Shown: positions 32,994-42,504 of the stretch, piece by piece | Layout of the letters: each line of letters opens with the position of its first letter | How positions within the stretch are numbered: the stretch's first letter is position 1 | Assembly (NCBI GenBank): GCA_964537765.1 | Contig: CAZICB010000003.1 | Location: forward strand, 1-64,000 | Origin: Brotaphodocola sp964537765 | Lineage (GTDB): Bacteria > Bacillota > Clostridia > Lachnospirales > Lachnospiraceae | Direction of reading: 5' to 3' | DNA length: 64,000 bases | The notes under the pieces: generated by a model | Told to the model about the DNA's origin: nothing | Databases searched by the model: none | The model's input: the letters and a program-made list of their open reading frames with translations, nothing else | Made by a program: the position numbers and the translations under genes

Positions 32994-35126
32994 TTAATTA
33001 GGGCGGTAGGTAAACACGGCCACGGACCGGGGACGCATGATGAAGAACCCGTCGATTCGCGCCGCGTCCTTGCCTTCGTAGCAGTAACGGCCATAGCCGT
33101 CCCCGAAGGTGTTAACATTTAAAAACCAATGCCCCTGGCCATGCAGGTTTGGCAGAGTGATCTCCACATCCTCCCAGTAGGCGTTGACGGATACGTAAAC
33201 CAGATCGTCACAGCGTTTTTCCCGGTCGTAGCCGGCAAAACAGATGGCGATGGTGTGGATATCCGGCGAAAAACTTGTGTTTTCCGCGTTGTCATCGTGG
33301 GCGCTGATGGGGTTCATACCGCAGGTCGCCTTGGGCAGATTGCGGCTGATCACCGGATGCCGGAAACGGAAGTGGATCATGAAGCGGAAAAACTCATACA
33401 GGCCCCGGTTCTTTTCCAGAAGCCGCCAATCCAGCCATGAAATTTCATTATCCTGGCAATAGCTGTTGTTGTTGCCGAACTGGGAATTGCCAAACTCGTC
33501 TCCCGCCAGGAACATGGGGGTGCCGCGGCTGCACATCAGCAAAGCGCAGGCATTGCGGATCATGCGGAAGCGCAGGTTTAATACATCCGGGTCATCGGTG
33601 TCGCCTTCCGCCCCGCAGTTCCAGCTGCGGTTGTCATTGGATCCGTCGGTATTTTCCCAGCCATTGGCCTCGTTATGCTTTTCATTGTAAGAATATAGAT
33701 CATACATGGTAAAGCCATCATGGCAGGTAAAGAAATTGATGCAGGAATTGTAGCCGACATAATTGCCTTTGTAACCGGACTGGTAATCGCCGTAGAGGTC
33801 TCCGGAGCCGGCGATGCTCCAGGCAGCGTTCCACGCCTGGGCGGTATCCCCCTTCAGGAAGGAGCGCATGCAGTCCCGGTACCGGCCATTCCACTCCGCC
33901 CAGCGTTTGCTGGCAGGAAAGCTTCCCACCTGGTACATGCCGCCGGCGTCCCATGCTTCCGCGATCAGCTTTACATTGCTCAGGATCGGATCGTAGGCCA
34001 GAGTGTGGAGCAGGGGCGGATTGCTCATAGGAGAGCCGTCCTCGTTTCTCCCCAGGATGCTTGCCAGATCAAAGCGGAAGCCGTCCACCCGGTAACTGAC
34101 GGTCCAGTAGCGCAGGCATTCCAGGATCAGTCCCTGGACAATCGGATGGTTGCAGTTGAGGGTATTGCCGCAGCCGCTGAAATTGTAATAATATCCATCG
34201 GGAGTCAGCATATAGTAAATATTGTTGTCGATCCCTTTGAAGCTGAACACAGGGCCCCGTTCATTGCCCTCGGCGGTGTGGTTGAAAACCACGTCCAGAA
34301 TGACCTCGATGCCGTTGTCATGGAACTCCTTGATCAGTTCCTTCAATTCGATCCCCTCTACGTTGTACTCGATGGAAGCGGCATAGCTGGAGTTGGGGGC
34401 AAAAAAGCATACCGTATTATAGCCCCAGTAATCCAAAAGCTTTTTCCCGTCTACCTCTCGGGCATTCATCAACTCATCAAATTCAAAAACCGGCATCAGT
34501 TCCACGGCATTAATGCCGAGATCCTTCAGGTAGGGGATCTTTTCCTTCACGCCAGCGAAGGTCCCTTTATGTTTCACGCCGGAGGAGGAATGCTGGGTAA
34601 ACCCGCGCACATGCATTTCGTAAATCACCAGATCGCACAGATCACTGGACGACTGGGGCTTATCGCCCCACACGAACACATCCTTGACTACCCTTGCGCG
34701 GTAGTGGGTGGTCATTTTCTGACCCCAGATCCGCTGTCCGACGACGGAGCGGGCATAAGGGTCCAGCAAAATCTTACTTCGGTCGAAGATCTTGCCCTTT
34801 TCCGGAAGATAAGGACCATCGATCCGGTAGGCATATTCGAATTCCTCCGCATTCAGCCCGAATACAATCATGGAATAAACATCCCCGATTTTATATTCCT
34901 CCGGGAAAGGGATGACAGCGTAGGGTTCCTCCTCCCGCGTGTGGAAAAGCAAAAGCTCACAGGAGGTACCGCCGTGCGTATGGATGGTAAAGTTAATGCC
35001 CACAGGCAGGGCCATGGCGCCGTTCACATCGAACATGCCGGGACGCACCGGGAAACCGGCAATCTCGCCCATGGGAGAAACCGTGACCGGAGCATCGGTA
35101 GTAAAATTCTGCGTATATAATTTCAT
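32994..35126 (-). CDS. glgX: glycogen debranching enzyme / isoamylase-type glycoside hydrolase (GH13)
   Basis: A 710-aa GH13 enzyme with an N-terminal CBM48-like domain. Catalytic blocks: DVVFNHTAEG (region I), GFRFDLASILG (II, nucleophile Asp), LIAEAWD (III, acid/base Glu) and FFTCHDGFTMYD (IV). The overall order matches GlgX/isoamylase, which cleaves alpha-1,6 branches of glycogen or phosphorylase limit dextrin. AAGGAGAATTATAAATT precedes the ATG. No other glycogen genes are in the window. TreX-like activity cannot be excluded. Confidence 0.88.
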   Translation of the reverse strand: MKLYTQNFTTDAPVTVSPMGEIAGFPVRPGMFDVNGAMALPVGINFTIHTHGGTSCELLLFHTREEEPYAVIPFPEEYKIGDVYSMIVFGLNAEEFEYAYRIDGPYLPEKGKIFDRSKILLDPYARSVVGQRIWGQKMTTHYRARVVKDVFVWGDKPQSSSDLCDLVIYEMHVRGFTQHSSSGVKHKGTFAGVKEKIPYLKDLGINAVELMPVFEFDELMNAREVDGKKLLDYWGYNTVCFFAPNSSYAASIEYNVEGIELKELIKEFHDNGIEVILDVVFNHTAEGNERGPVFSFKGIDNNIYYMLTPDGYYYNFSGCGNTLNCNHPIVQGLILECLRYWTVSYRVDGFRFDLASILGRNEDGSPMSNPPLLHTLAYDPILSNVKLIAEAWDAGGMYQVGSFPASKRWAEWNGRYRDCMRSFLKGDTAQAWNAAWSIAGSGDLYGDYQSGYKGNYVGYNSCINFFTCHDGFTMYDLYSYNEKHNEANGWENTDGSNDNRSWNCGAEGDTDDPDVLNLRFRMIRNACALLMCSRGTPMFLAGDEFGNSQFGNNNSYCQDNEISWLDWRLLEKNRGLYEFFRFMIHFRFRHPVISRNLPKATCGMNPISAHDDNAENTSFSPDIHTIAICFAGYDREKRCDDLVYVSVNAYWEDVEITLPNLHGQGHWFLNVNTFGDGYGRYCYEGKDAARIDGFFIMRPRSVAVFTYRPN

Positions 35127-35170
35127 AATTTATAATTCTCCTTAAATGAAGTTGGCAAGTAGTGACAATA

Positions 35171-35214
35171 AACGGCTATGCTAAGCTTGGCCTCGCCGGT
35201 GACGGTTTCATCAC
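35171..35214. repeat. possible short relative of the dispersed repeat
   Basis: AACGGCTATGCTAAGCT here resembles AACAGTTATGCTAAGCT at 10397-10413, the distal end of a dispersed repeat copy. GGTTTCAT follows. It lies between mntP and glgX. Assignment to the family rests on this 17-nt similarity. Confidence 0.4.
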
Positions 35215-35215
35215 A

Positions 35216-35776
35216 TCATGAGTAAAACAGGTGCTCGATGAGGATTTTCAGGCCGATGAGGATCAGGATCAGGCCGCCGGTCAGCTCGGCGCGGGATTTA
35301 TAGCGGGCGCCGAAGACGGTGCCTGTCTTGACTCCGGCCACAGAGAGCACAAAAGTGGTACAGCCGATAAAGGTGATGGCCGGAAGGATCTGTACCCGCA
35401 GAAAAGCAAAGGTGACGCCCACGGCCAGGGCATCGATGCTGGTGGCGACAGCCAGCAGCAGCATATCCTGGACAGCCACGGAGGCATCGCAGGTTTCTTC
35501 CTCCTTGTCCAGGGCCTCCTTGATCATATTTCCGCCGATCACCGCCAGCAGAATAAAGGCGATCCAGTGGTCATAGGCCGTGATGGCGTTCTGAAAGCGG
35601 ACGCCTAAGAAGTATCCGATCATGGGCATCAGGGCCTGAAAGCCGCCGAAATACAGGCCGATGATCAGGGCATGACGCAGGTTGAGCTTTTGCATGGACA
35701 GTCCTTTGCAGATAGAGACGGCGAAGGCGTCCATGGACAGCCCGACCGCGATCAGAAATAATTCGACAAGTGACAT
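35216..35776 (-). CDS. mntP: manganese efflux pump MntP
   Basis: A 186-aa six-helix membrane protein. Conserved acidic membrane motifs LSMDAFAVSICKG in helix 1 and SIDALAVGVTFAFL in the second half are diagnostic. The start at 35776 is preferred because the GGAGGAA site lies within the first codons of a longer frame. It exports Mn2+. No yybP-ykoY riboswitch is seen upstream because the MATE gene lies 19 nt before it, so the two are probably co-transcribed. Confidence 0.93.
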   Translation of the reverse strand: MSLVELFLIAVGLSMDAFAVSICKGLSMQKLNLRHALIIGLYFGGFQALMPMIGYFLGVRFQNAITAYDHWIAFILLAVIGGNMIKEALDKEEETCDASVAVQDMLLLAVATSIDALAVGVTFAFLRVQILPAITFIGCTTFVLSVAGVKTGTVFGARYKSRAELTGGLILILIGLKILIEHLFYS

Positions 35777-35795
35777 AGGCGGTTCCTCCATAATT

Positions 35796-37169
35796 TTATG
35801 CGCCGTCCAGAGGTTTTAGTTTCTCCTTGTAGATGCGGATAAACAGGAAAGTACTCATGGAGACGGAGATCAGCTCCGCCAGCGGGAAAGCAAACCAGAC
35901 CGCGTTCAGTCCGAAGATTTTCGCAAAAAGGCAGGCCAGGGGCAGCAGGCAAAGCAGCTGTCTGGCAATGGAAGTCATCAGGCTGTAGACGCCATTGCCA
36001 AGCGCCTGGAATACGGAGCCTACGATAATGCAATATCCGGCAAACAAAAAGCTCAGGCTGATGATGCGCAATGCCGGGATACCGATGGCAAGCATTTGCT
36101 CGGACGCGTTAAACAGCATCAGCAATTGCCTGGTAAATAAATGGAAAACGGCAAGACCGGCCAGCATAATGAAAACGGCGATCATAATGCTGAATCTGGC
36201 AGTATCCATGATACGCTTTTTGTTCCTGGCTCCGTAGTTGTAGGCGATGATCGGGATCATACCGTTATTCAGGCCGAAGACCGGCATGAAAACAAAGCTC
36301 TGTAATTTAAAATATACACCCAGGACTGTCACTGCGGTAGGAGTAAAGCCCACCAAAATCAGATTCAGAAAGTAGGTCATTACAGAACTGATGGACTGCA
36401 TGATAATGGAAGGCACGCCTACCTGGTAGATGATCCGGATGGTGCGCGGATTGGGGCAAAAGCCCCGCATGCTGATGGTGACGTCGGTGTTTTTTCTTAT
36501 GTTGAAGATCAGGGACAGGAACATAGCAAGGATCTGTCCGGTCACTGTGGCGATGGCGGCTCCGCGGATGCCCATGGCCGGGCAGCCGAAAAGACCGAAA
36601 ATCATAATCGGATCCAGGATAATATTGGTGATGGCGCCTATCCCCTGAGAAAACATATTATAAATGGTTCGTCCGGTAGACTGTAAAATTCGCTCAAATA
36701 CAATCTCCAGAAAAAATCCGAAGGAGCATACCATGCAGATGGTCAGGTACTGAACGCCGTATTCAATGATGGCGGCGTCCTTCGTTTGGCTGGCGAAATA
36801 AAGCCTGGATCCCAAAAGACCGAGCAGGGCGGAAACAGCCGCGCCCAGGACTGCCAGGAAAATACCGTTGGAGGCGGCTTTCTGGGATTCCTCCTGGTTT
36901 CCCTCCCCAAGAGAACGGGAAAGGAGCGCATTGACACCCACACAGGTACCGGTGGACACAGCCACCATCAGAGACTGGACCGGGAATGCCATGGAAACAG
37001 CGGTCAGCGCGTCCTCCCCCAGCCGGGCGACAAAAATACTGTCAATAATGTTGTACATGGCCTGCACCAGCATGGACAGGACCATGGGCAGGGACATGGT
37101 GATCAGAAGGGGGCGGATGGGCATGGTGCCCATTTTATTTTGTTCCGTTTTTTCGACAAGTTCAGGCAT
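35796..37169 (-). CDS. MATE-family multidrug/sodium antiporter
   Basis: A 457-aa protein with twelve predicted membrane helices in two homologous halves. It starts with a short polar leader, then PIRPLLITMSLPMVLSMLVQAMYNIIDSIFVARLGEDALTAVS, a typical MATE N-terminus. Substrates of such exporters (drugs, metabolites) cannot be told from sequence. GAGGAGAATTTTT precedes the start. mntP follows directly. Confidence 0.92.
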   Translation of the reverse strand: MPELVEKTEQNKMGTMPIRPLLITMSLPMVLSMLVQAMYNIIDSIFVARLGEDALTAVSMAFPVQSLMVAVSTGTCVGVNALLSRSLGEGNQEESQKAASNGIFLAVLGAAVSALLGLLGSRLYFASQTKDAAIIEYGVQYLTICMVCSFGFFLEIVFERILQSTGRTIYNMFSQGIGAITNIILDPIMIFGLFGCPAMGIRGAAIATVTGQILAMFLSLIFNIRKNTDVTISMRGFCPNPRTIRIIYQVGVPSIIMQSISSVMTYFLNLILVGFTPTAVTVLGVYFKLQSFVFMPVFGLNNGMIPIIAYNYGARNKKRIMDTARFSIMIAVFIMLAGLAVFHLFTRQLLMLFNASEQMLAIGIPALRIISLSFLFAGYCIIVGSVFQALGNGVYSLMTSIARQLLCLLPLACLFAKIFGLNAVWFAFPLAELISVSMSTFLFIRIYKEKLKPLDGA

Positions 37170-37317
37170 AAAAATTCTCCTCAGATATTGACGTATTAAC
37201 TATTGTACTATTGAGAAAAATTAATGTCAACCAGTAGGAAACTTAATTTTATAAGGTCTTTCTTTTGAGGTCTTGCAATCAAAAAAGGGTTGTGATAATA
37301 TAAAAAACATTATATAA

Positions 37318-37617
37318 GCAACGGCTGTGAAGGAGACTCTCGCCAGCAGGACTTCGACAGGAAGACGGCGTCACCGACTGAGAGCGCTGTCAGGTTGGAC
37401 TGGGCATGAGGGAACGCTCCGGAGCCGGTATTTCGAAAAGGCGTATCCGCCCCAGTAGGGGTATCCGTCCGGCACACGTTACGTGTCAAGAGTGGAGCTT
37501 TTGGGTCCCCGTACGGGGAGCCGGCTCAATGCGGGTGGTACCGCGGAACATGATCCTGATGAATATCGATGTCCCGTCCCGGAGTATGTAACAGTATTCC
37601 GGGATGGGATCTTTTTT
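37318..37617 (+). promoter_or_regulatory. T-box leader of aspS2-gatCAB, probable Asn specifier
   Basis: The T-box sequence GCGGGTGGTACCGCGG is at 37531-37546. The terminator stem GATGTCCCGTCCCGGAG/TTCCGGGATGGGATC and T6 follow at about 37568-37617. Aligning the specifier region with the proS leader (GGGGAACCGGCCTTGGAG against GAGGGAACGCTCCGGAG) puts AAC (Asn) at 37413-37415 in the codon position. An Asn-sensing T-box on an aspS2-gatCAB operon is known from Clostridium acetobutylicum. The 37170-37317 part shows nothing else certain. Confidence 0.85.
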
Positions 37618-37676
37618 ATTTTAAAAGCCTTTCCCGGAGCACAAAACTATATTTCAGGTAAGTAGGAGAGAGCAGC

Positions 37677-39008
37677 ATGGAATTTTTGACAGGTGTAAAA
37701 GAGAAGGAAACAGTAGGGATCGATCAGATCCTGCAGGGAGATTACGAAGGCAGAACCGTGAAAATGAACGGAGCCGTACACAATATCCGCGATATGGGCG
37801 AGGTGGCTTTCGTGATCCTGCGAAAGGCAGAGGGACTGCTGCAGTGCGTGTATGAGGAAGGCAAAACAGAATTCAATCTGAAGGATTTAAAGGAAGAATC
37901 AGCGGTGGAGGTGACCGGAACGGTGGCGCGTGAGGAGCGGGCTCCCCATGGCTTTGAGCTGCGTCTGAAGTCCATCCGGGTGCTGTCGGAGCCGGCCTGG
38001 GCCATGCCCATCGCCATCAATAAATGGAAGATGAATACGTCCCTGGAGACCAAGCTGGCGCTGCGCCCGGTTTCCCTGAGAAATGTGCGGGAGCGGGCGA
38101 AATTTAAAGTTCAGGAAGGCATCGTGCGGGCGTTTCGGGAATTCCTTTTTTCCCAGGGATTTACGGAGATCCGCACGCCGAAGATCGTGTCCCGCGGCGC
38201 TGAGGGCGGGGCCAATGTGTTCAAGCTGAACTACTTTAATAAAAAGGCGGAGCTGGGGCAAAGCCCCCAGTTCTACAAACAGACCATGGTGGGCGTCTAT
38301 GACCGGGTGTTTGAGGCGGCCCCGGTGTTCCGCGCGGAGAAACACAATACCACCCGCCATTTAAACGAGTACATCAGCCTGGATTTTGAGATGGGCTACA
38401 TCGACAGCTTTGAGGATGTGATGGCCATGGAGACGGGATTTTTGCAATATGCCATGGAGCTTTTGAATCGGGATTACAAAAAGGAGCTGGAAATGCTGGA
38501 GGTGACCCTGCCGGAGTTAAAACAGATTCCCCAGGTGCGTTTCGATAAAGCCAAGGAGCTGGTCTCAGAAAAATACAACCGCAGGATCCGCAATCCCTTC
38601 GACTTAGAGCCGGAGGAGGAGATGCTGATCGGCCGGTATTTTAAAGAGGAATACGACAGCGATTTCGTGTTCGTGACTCATTATCCGACAAAGAAACGCC
38701 CCTTCTATGCCATGGATGACCCGGCGGATCCCCGGTTTACCCTGAGCTTTGATTTGCTGTACAAGGGGCTGGAGATCACCACCGGAGGACAGCGTATCCA
38801 CGATTATCAGATGATTCTGGATAAGATGGCCAGACGGAACATGGACCCGGAGGATATTAAGGATTACCTGATGATCTTTAAATATGGCATGCCGCCTCAC
38901 GGCGGACTGGGCATCGGTCTGGAACGTCTGACCATGCGGCTTTTGGATGAGCAGAACGTCCGCGAGACTACCCTGTTTCCGAGAGATGTCACCCGGCTGG
39001 AACCATAA
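37677..39008 (+). CDS. aspS: archaeal-type aspartate--tRNA(Asp/Asn) ligase (AspS2)
   Basis: A 443-aa class IIb synthetase of the short, archaeal-like type, lacking the large GAD insertion of typical bacterial AspRS (about 590 aa). Motif 2 is FRAEKHNTTRHLNEYISLDFEM, preceded by GQSPQFYKQ; motif 3 is GGLGIGLERLTMRLL. Being followed by gatCAB and led by an apparent Asn T-box, it is likely non-discriminating or tRNA-Asn dedicated, making Asp-tRNA(Asn) for amidation. A standard aspS may exist elsewhere in the genome. Confidence 0.9.
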   Translation: MEFLTGVKEKETVGIDQILQGDYEGRTVKMNGAVHNIRDMGEVAFVILRKAEGLLQCVYEEGKTEFNLKDLKEESAVEVTGTVAREERAPHGFELRLKSIRVLSEPAWAMPIAINKWKMNTSLETKLALRPVSLRNVRERAKFKVQEGIVRAFREFLFSQGFTEIRTPKIVSRGAEGGANVFKLNYFNKKAELGQSPQFYKQTMVGVYDRVFEAAPVFRAEKHNTTRHLNEYISLDFEMGYIDSFEDVMAMETGFLQYAMELLNRDYKKELEMLEVTLPELKQIPQVRFDKAKELVSEKYNRRIRNPFDLEPEEEMLIGRYFKEEYDSDFVFVTHYPTKKRPFYAMDDPADPRFTLSFDLLYKGLEITTGGQRIHDYQMILDKMARRNMDPEDIKDYLMIFKYGMPPHGGLGIGLERLTMRLLDEQNVRETTLFPRDVTRLEP

Positions 39009-39060
39009 TCATCCGGCTTTTGCAGGTAACTTACAAATATAGTGTGCGAGATATGAGGAG
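39008..39060 (+). repeat. recurrent leader motif upstream of gatC
   Basis: ATCATCCGGCTTTTGCAGGT, then AACTTACAAATATA and a tail ending ATATGAGGAG. It matches leader motifs before gatA (39418-39463) and yfhO (44409-44454) in order and spacing. It includes the ribosome binding site of gatC. Confidence 0.6.
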
Positions 39061-39066
39061 AAAATT

Positions 39067-39360
39067 ATGGCAAATATTATCAGCGATGAAACCATCGAGT
39101 ATGTAGGCATTCTTGCAAAGCTGGAGCTGTCCGAGGAGGAGAAGGAGGCAGCCAAGAGGGATATGGGCAGAATGTTGGATTATATTGATAAATTGAACGA
39201 ACTGGATACCAGCGGCGTGGAACCCATGTCCCATGTATTTCCGGTTCAGAATGTATTCCGCGAGGACGTGGTCACCAATGGGGATGAGCGGGAGCGCATC
39301 CTGGCCAATGCGCCGGAGAAAAAGGAGGGAGCCTTCAAGGTTCCCAGGACCGTGGAATAG
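39067..39360 (+). CDS. gatC: Asp-tRNA(Asn)/Glu-tRNA(Gln) amidotransferase subunit C
   Basis: A 97-aa protein, standard length for GatC: IEYVGILAKLELSEEEKEAAKRDMGRMLDYIDKL followed by EPMSHVFPVQNVFREDVV and KVPRTVE at the end, all family hallmarks. GatC wraps around GatA and GatB. It is the second gene of the operon. Confidence 0.95.
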   Translation: MANIISDETIEYVGILAKLELSEEEKEAAKRDMGRMLDYIDKLNELDTSGVEPMSHVFPVQNVFREDVVTNGDERERILANAPEKKEGAFKVPRTVE

Positions 39361-39417
39361 CATAGAGAGGAGATATGAGCCTGTTAACGGCTGCGAAGCA
39401 GGCGTGTTACAGGATCA

Positions 39418-39463
39418 ATCATCCGACCGGTGCAGGTAGCTTACAAACATATTATACGAGGAG
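39418..39463 (+). repeat. recurrent leader motif upstream of gatA
   Basis: ATCATCCGACCGGTGCAGGT, AGCTTACAAACATATT, ATACGAGGAG. It is the best-preserved copy; its last bases are the gatA ribosome binding site. The same ending (AAACATATTATACGAGGAGG) occurs before the small gene at 761. Confidence 0.65.
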
Positions 39464-39470
39464 AGACTAC

Positions 39471-40952
39471 ATGAGTATCTTGGATATGACAGCGGTGGAG
39501 CTGGGCAGAAAAATAAAGGCCGGGGAAGTGACAGCCGTGGAAGCCACGAAAGCGGCTTTGGCGCAGATGAAAGCCCTGGAGCCGACCTTAAACTGCTATG
39601 TGACCATCGATGAGGAAGGCGCCCTCCGCCGTGCGCGGGAGGTCGGCAAACAGATCGAGGACGGAAGCTTAACCGGACCCCTGGCAGGCGTTCCGGCGGC
39701 GATCAAAGACAATCTTTGCACCGAGGGCTTAAAAACCACTTGCAGCTCCCGGATTTTGGAAAATTTCGTTCCCACCTACACGGCGGAGGCGGTGAAAAAC
39801 CTGGAAAAAGCCGGAGTCGTGATTCTGGGAAAGACCAATATGGATGAGTTCGCCATGGGAAGCACCACCGAGACCTCCGCTTACGGGGAGACAAAGAACC
39901 CCTGGAACCCGCGCCATGTGTCCGGCGGCTCCTCCGGCGGCTCCTGCGCGGCGGTGGCGGCCAATGAATGCTTCTTTGCCCTTGGCTCCGATACCGGCGG
40001 TTCCATCCGCCAGCCCAGCTCCTTTTGCGGAGTGACCGGTATCAAGCCCACCTATGGCACCGTGTCCCGGTATGGGCTGATCGCCTATGGATCCTCCCTG
40101 GATCAGATCGGTCCCATCGCCAAGGACGTGACCGACTGCGCGGCCATTCTGGAAGTGATTGCTTCCTATGATAAAAAAGACAGCACTTCGATTCCGCGGG
40201 AGGATCTGGATTTCACCTCCGCTCTGATGGATGACGTGAAGGGAATGCGGATCGGCATCCCGAGGGATTATTTCGGAGAGGGACTGGATCCGGAGGTGAA
40301 GGCGGCGGTGCTGGCGGCCGCCAGGGTACTGGAGGAAAAAGGGGCTGTCGTGGAAGAATTTGATTTAAGCCTGGTGGAATACGCCATGCCCGCTTATTAT
40401 GTCATCGCTTCCGCGGAGGCAAGCTCGAATCTGTCCCGTTTTGACGGCGTGAAATACGGCTACCGTACCAAAGAGTACGAGGGCCTGCACAATATGTACA
40501 AAAAGAGCCGCTCCGAGGGCTTCGGCCCGGAGGTGAAGCGCCGGATCATGCTGGGCTCCTTTGTCTTAAGCAGCGGCTACTACGATGCCTATTATTTGAA
40601 GGCGCTGCGGACCAAGGCTTTGATTAAAAAGGCTTTTGACAAGGCCTTTGAGCACTTTGACGTCATCCTGGGACCGGCATCTCCCTCCACGGCGCCGAAG
40701 CTGGGGGAATCCCTGAGCGATCCGCTGAAAATGTATCTGGGAGATATTTATACCATCTCCGTGAACCTGGCAGGACTTCCGGGCATGACCGTGCCATGCG
40801 GCAGGGACAAAAAAGGCCTGCCCATCGGCCTGCAGCTGATCGGGGACTGTTTTAAAGAAAAAAATCTGATCCGCGCGGGCTATGCCTACGAGCGCAGCCG
40901 CAGCTATGAGACGCCGGAGCTTGCAAAAAAATCTGGACAGGAGGTGCAATAG
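39471..40952 (+). CDS. gatA: Asp-tRNA(Asn)/Glu-tRNA(Gln) amidotransferase subunit A
   Basis: A 493-aa amidase-signature protein: catalytic Lys in AAIKDNLCTEG, cis-Ser and nucleophile Ser in SGGSSGGSCAAVAA and GSDTGGSIRQPSSFCG. It produces ammonia from Gln or Asn for GatB. The ATG at 39471 follows ACGAGGAGAGACTAC and gives the normal N-terminus MSILDMTAVELG. An in-frame ATG at 39375 would add 32 residues encoded by the repeat motif and is rejected. Confidence 0.96.
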   Translation: MSILDMTAVELGRKIKAGEVTAVEATKAALAQMKALEPTLNCYVTIDEEGALRRAREVGKQIEDGSLTGPLAGVPAAIKDNLCTEGLKTTCSSRILENFVPTYTAEAVKNLEKAGVVILGKTNMDEFAMGSTTETSAYGETKNPWNPRHVSGGSSGGSCAAVAANECFFALGSDTGGSIRQPSSFCGVTGIKPTYGTVSRYGLIAYGSSLDQIGPIAKDVTDCAAILEVIASYDKKDSTSIPREDLDFTSALMDDVKGMRIGIPRDYFGEGLDPEVKAAVLAAARVLEEKGAVVEEFDLSLVEYAMPAYYVIASAEASSNLSRFDGVKYGYRTKEYEGLHNMYKKSRSEGFGPEVKRRIMLGSFVLSSGYYDAYYLKALRTKALIKKAFDKAFEHFDVILGPASPSTAPKLGESLSDPLKMYLGDIYTISVNLAGLPGMTVPCGRDKKGLPIGLQLIGDCFKEKNLIRAGYAYERSRSYETPELAKKSGQEVQ

Positions 40953-40953
40953 C

Positions 40954-42393
40954 ATGAGCAAACAGTATGAAACCGTCATTGGTCTGGAGGTTCATGTGGA
41001 GCTTGCCACCAAGACCAAGATTTTCTGCGGCTGCTCCACCGAATTCGGCGGAGCGCCGAACACCCACACCTGCCCGGTTTGTACCGGAATGCCGGGATCC
41101 CTGCCGGTGTTAAATAAGCAGGTGGTGGAATATGCGCTGGCAGTGGGCCTGGCCACCAACTGCGGCATTAATCAGTATTGTAAATTTGACCGGAAGAATT
41201 ATTTCTATCCGGATAATCCCCAAAACTATCAGATTTCCCAGCTTTATCTGCCCATCTGCCACGACGGCTGGGTGGAGATCGAGACGGCCGGGGGCAGGAA
41301 AAAAATCGGAATCCATGAGATCCATATGGAGGAGGATGCGGGAAAGCTGGTCCATGACGAGTGGGAGGACTGCTCTCTGGTGGACTATAACCGAAGCGGT
41401 GTGCCCTTAATCGAGATCGTGTCCGAGCCGGATATGCGCAGCGCCGATGAGGTGATCGCCTATCTGGAAAAGCTGCGGCTGATCATCCAGTATCTGGGAG
41501 CATCGGACTGTAAGCTGCAGGAAGGCTCCATGCGCGCCGATGTGAACTTATCTGTCCGCGAAGTGGGAGCTGCCCGGTTCGGTACCCGTACCGAGATGAA
41601 AAACTTAAACTCCTTCAAGGCCATTGCCCGGGCCATCGAGGGCGAGCGGATCCGCCAGATCGAGCTGATCGAGGAGGGCAGGCCGGTGATCCAGGAGACC
41701 CGGCGCTGGGACGACAATAAGGAATCTTCCCATGCCATGCGTTCCAAGGAGGATGCCCAGGATTACCGCTATTTCCCGGACCCGGATCTGGTTCCGGTCT
41801 GGATCAGCGACGAGTGGATCGCCCGGGTGAAGGCGGCCCAGCCGGAGCTGCGCACAGAGAAGCTGGCACGTTATCAGACGGAATTTGCCCTTCCCCAGTA
41901 CGATGCGGAGATCCTGACCGGCTCCAAGCACCTGGCGGATATTTTTGAGGAGACGGTGGCGCTTTGCGGCAAGCCCAAGGAGGTTTCCAACTGGCTGATG
42001 ACCGATGCCATGCGGCTTTTAAAGGAGCGGGAGCAGGATGCGGAGGATCTTTCCTTCAGTCCGGCAAACCTGGCAAAGCTGGTCGGTCTGGTGGAGAGTA
42101 ATGTCATCAACCGTACGGTCGCCAGGACCGTATTTGAGGAAATCTTCACTCACGATGTGGACCCGGAGAAATATGTGGAGGAAAAGGGATTGAAGGTCGT
42201 GAACGATGAGGGCGCCTTAAAATCCACCATCGAAGGAATCCTGGCAGCCAATCCCCAGTCGGTTGCGGATTTCAAGGCAGGCAAGGAAAAAGCCATGGGC
42301 TTCGTGGTGGGTCAGACCATGCGCGCCATGAAGGGCAAGGCAGACCCGGCAGTGGTCAATAAACTGGTGCGGGAGCTGCTTTCCAGATCCTGA
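40954..42393 (+). CDS. gatB: Asp-tRNA(Asn)/Glu-tRNA(Gln) amidotransferase subunit B
   Basis: A 479-aa GatB: YETVIGLEVHVELATKTKIFCGCSTEFG at the start, HTCPVCTGMPGSLPVLN (zinc-binding Cys), the kinase-like core, and a C-terminal YqeY tail domain (PAVVNKLVRELL). It phosphorylates Asp- or Glu-tRNA and amidates it. GGAGGTGCAATAGC lies before the ATG, which is 1 nt after the gatA stop. Confidence 0.96.
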   Translation: MSKQYETVIGLEVHVELATKTKIFCGCSTEFGGAPNTHTCPVCTGMPGSLPVLNKQVVEYALAVGLATNCGINQYCKFDRKNYFYPDNPQNYQISQLYLPICHDGWVEIETAGGRKKIGIHEIHMEEDAGKLVHDEWEDCSLVDYNRSGVPLIEIVSEPDMRSADEVIAYLEKLRLIIQYLGASDCKLQEGSMRADVNLSVREVGAARFGTRTEMKNLNSFKAIARAIEGERIRQIELIEEGRPVIQETRRWDDNKESSHAMRSKEDAQDYRYFPDPDLVPVWISDEWIARVKAAQPELRTEKLARYQTEFALPQYDAEILTGSKHLADIFEETVALCGKPKEVSNWLMTDAMRLLKEREQDAEDLSFSPANLAKLVGLVESNVINRTVARTVFEEIFTHDVDPEKYVEEKGLKVVNDEGALKSTIEGILAANPQSVADFKAGKEKAMGFVVGQTMRAMKGKADPAVVNKLVRELLSRS

Positions 42394-42442
42394 ATTTAAG
42401 AAAAGGTTAAGAAAAGGTATACGGCTTGCGGAAAACCAGGGA

Positions 42443-42471
42443 TTGTCATTCGAAGGTTTTTCGTGTACAAT
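42443..42471 (+). promoter_or_regulatory. promoter of the aminotransferase gene
   Basis: TTGTCA (42443-42448), 17-nt spacer, TACAAT (42466-42471), about 100 nt upstream of the start codon. Confidence 0.7.
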
Positions 42472-42504
42472 GGAAGGAAAAAGATCACAAATCCCCATAG
42501 CAAA

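Noticed and set aside
33720..35120. Plus-strand ORF of 466 codons
   Set aside because: Antisense to glgX, which carries all GH13 catalytic blocks.
39375..39470. Longer GatA start at 39375
   Set aside because: The extra 32 residues are encoded by the recurrent leader motif, and GatA homologues begin at the position given by the ATG at 39471.
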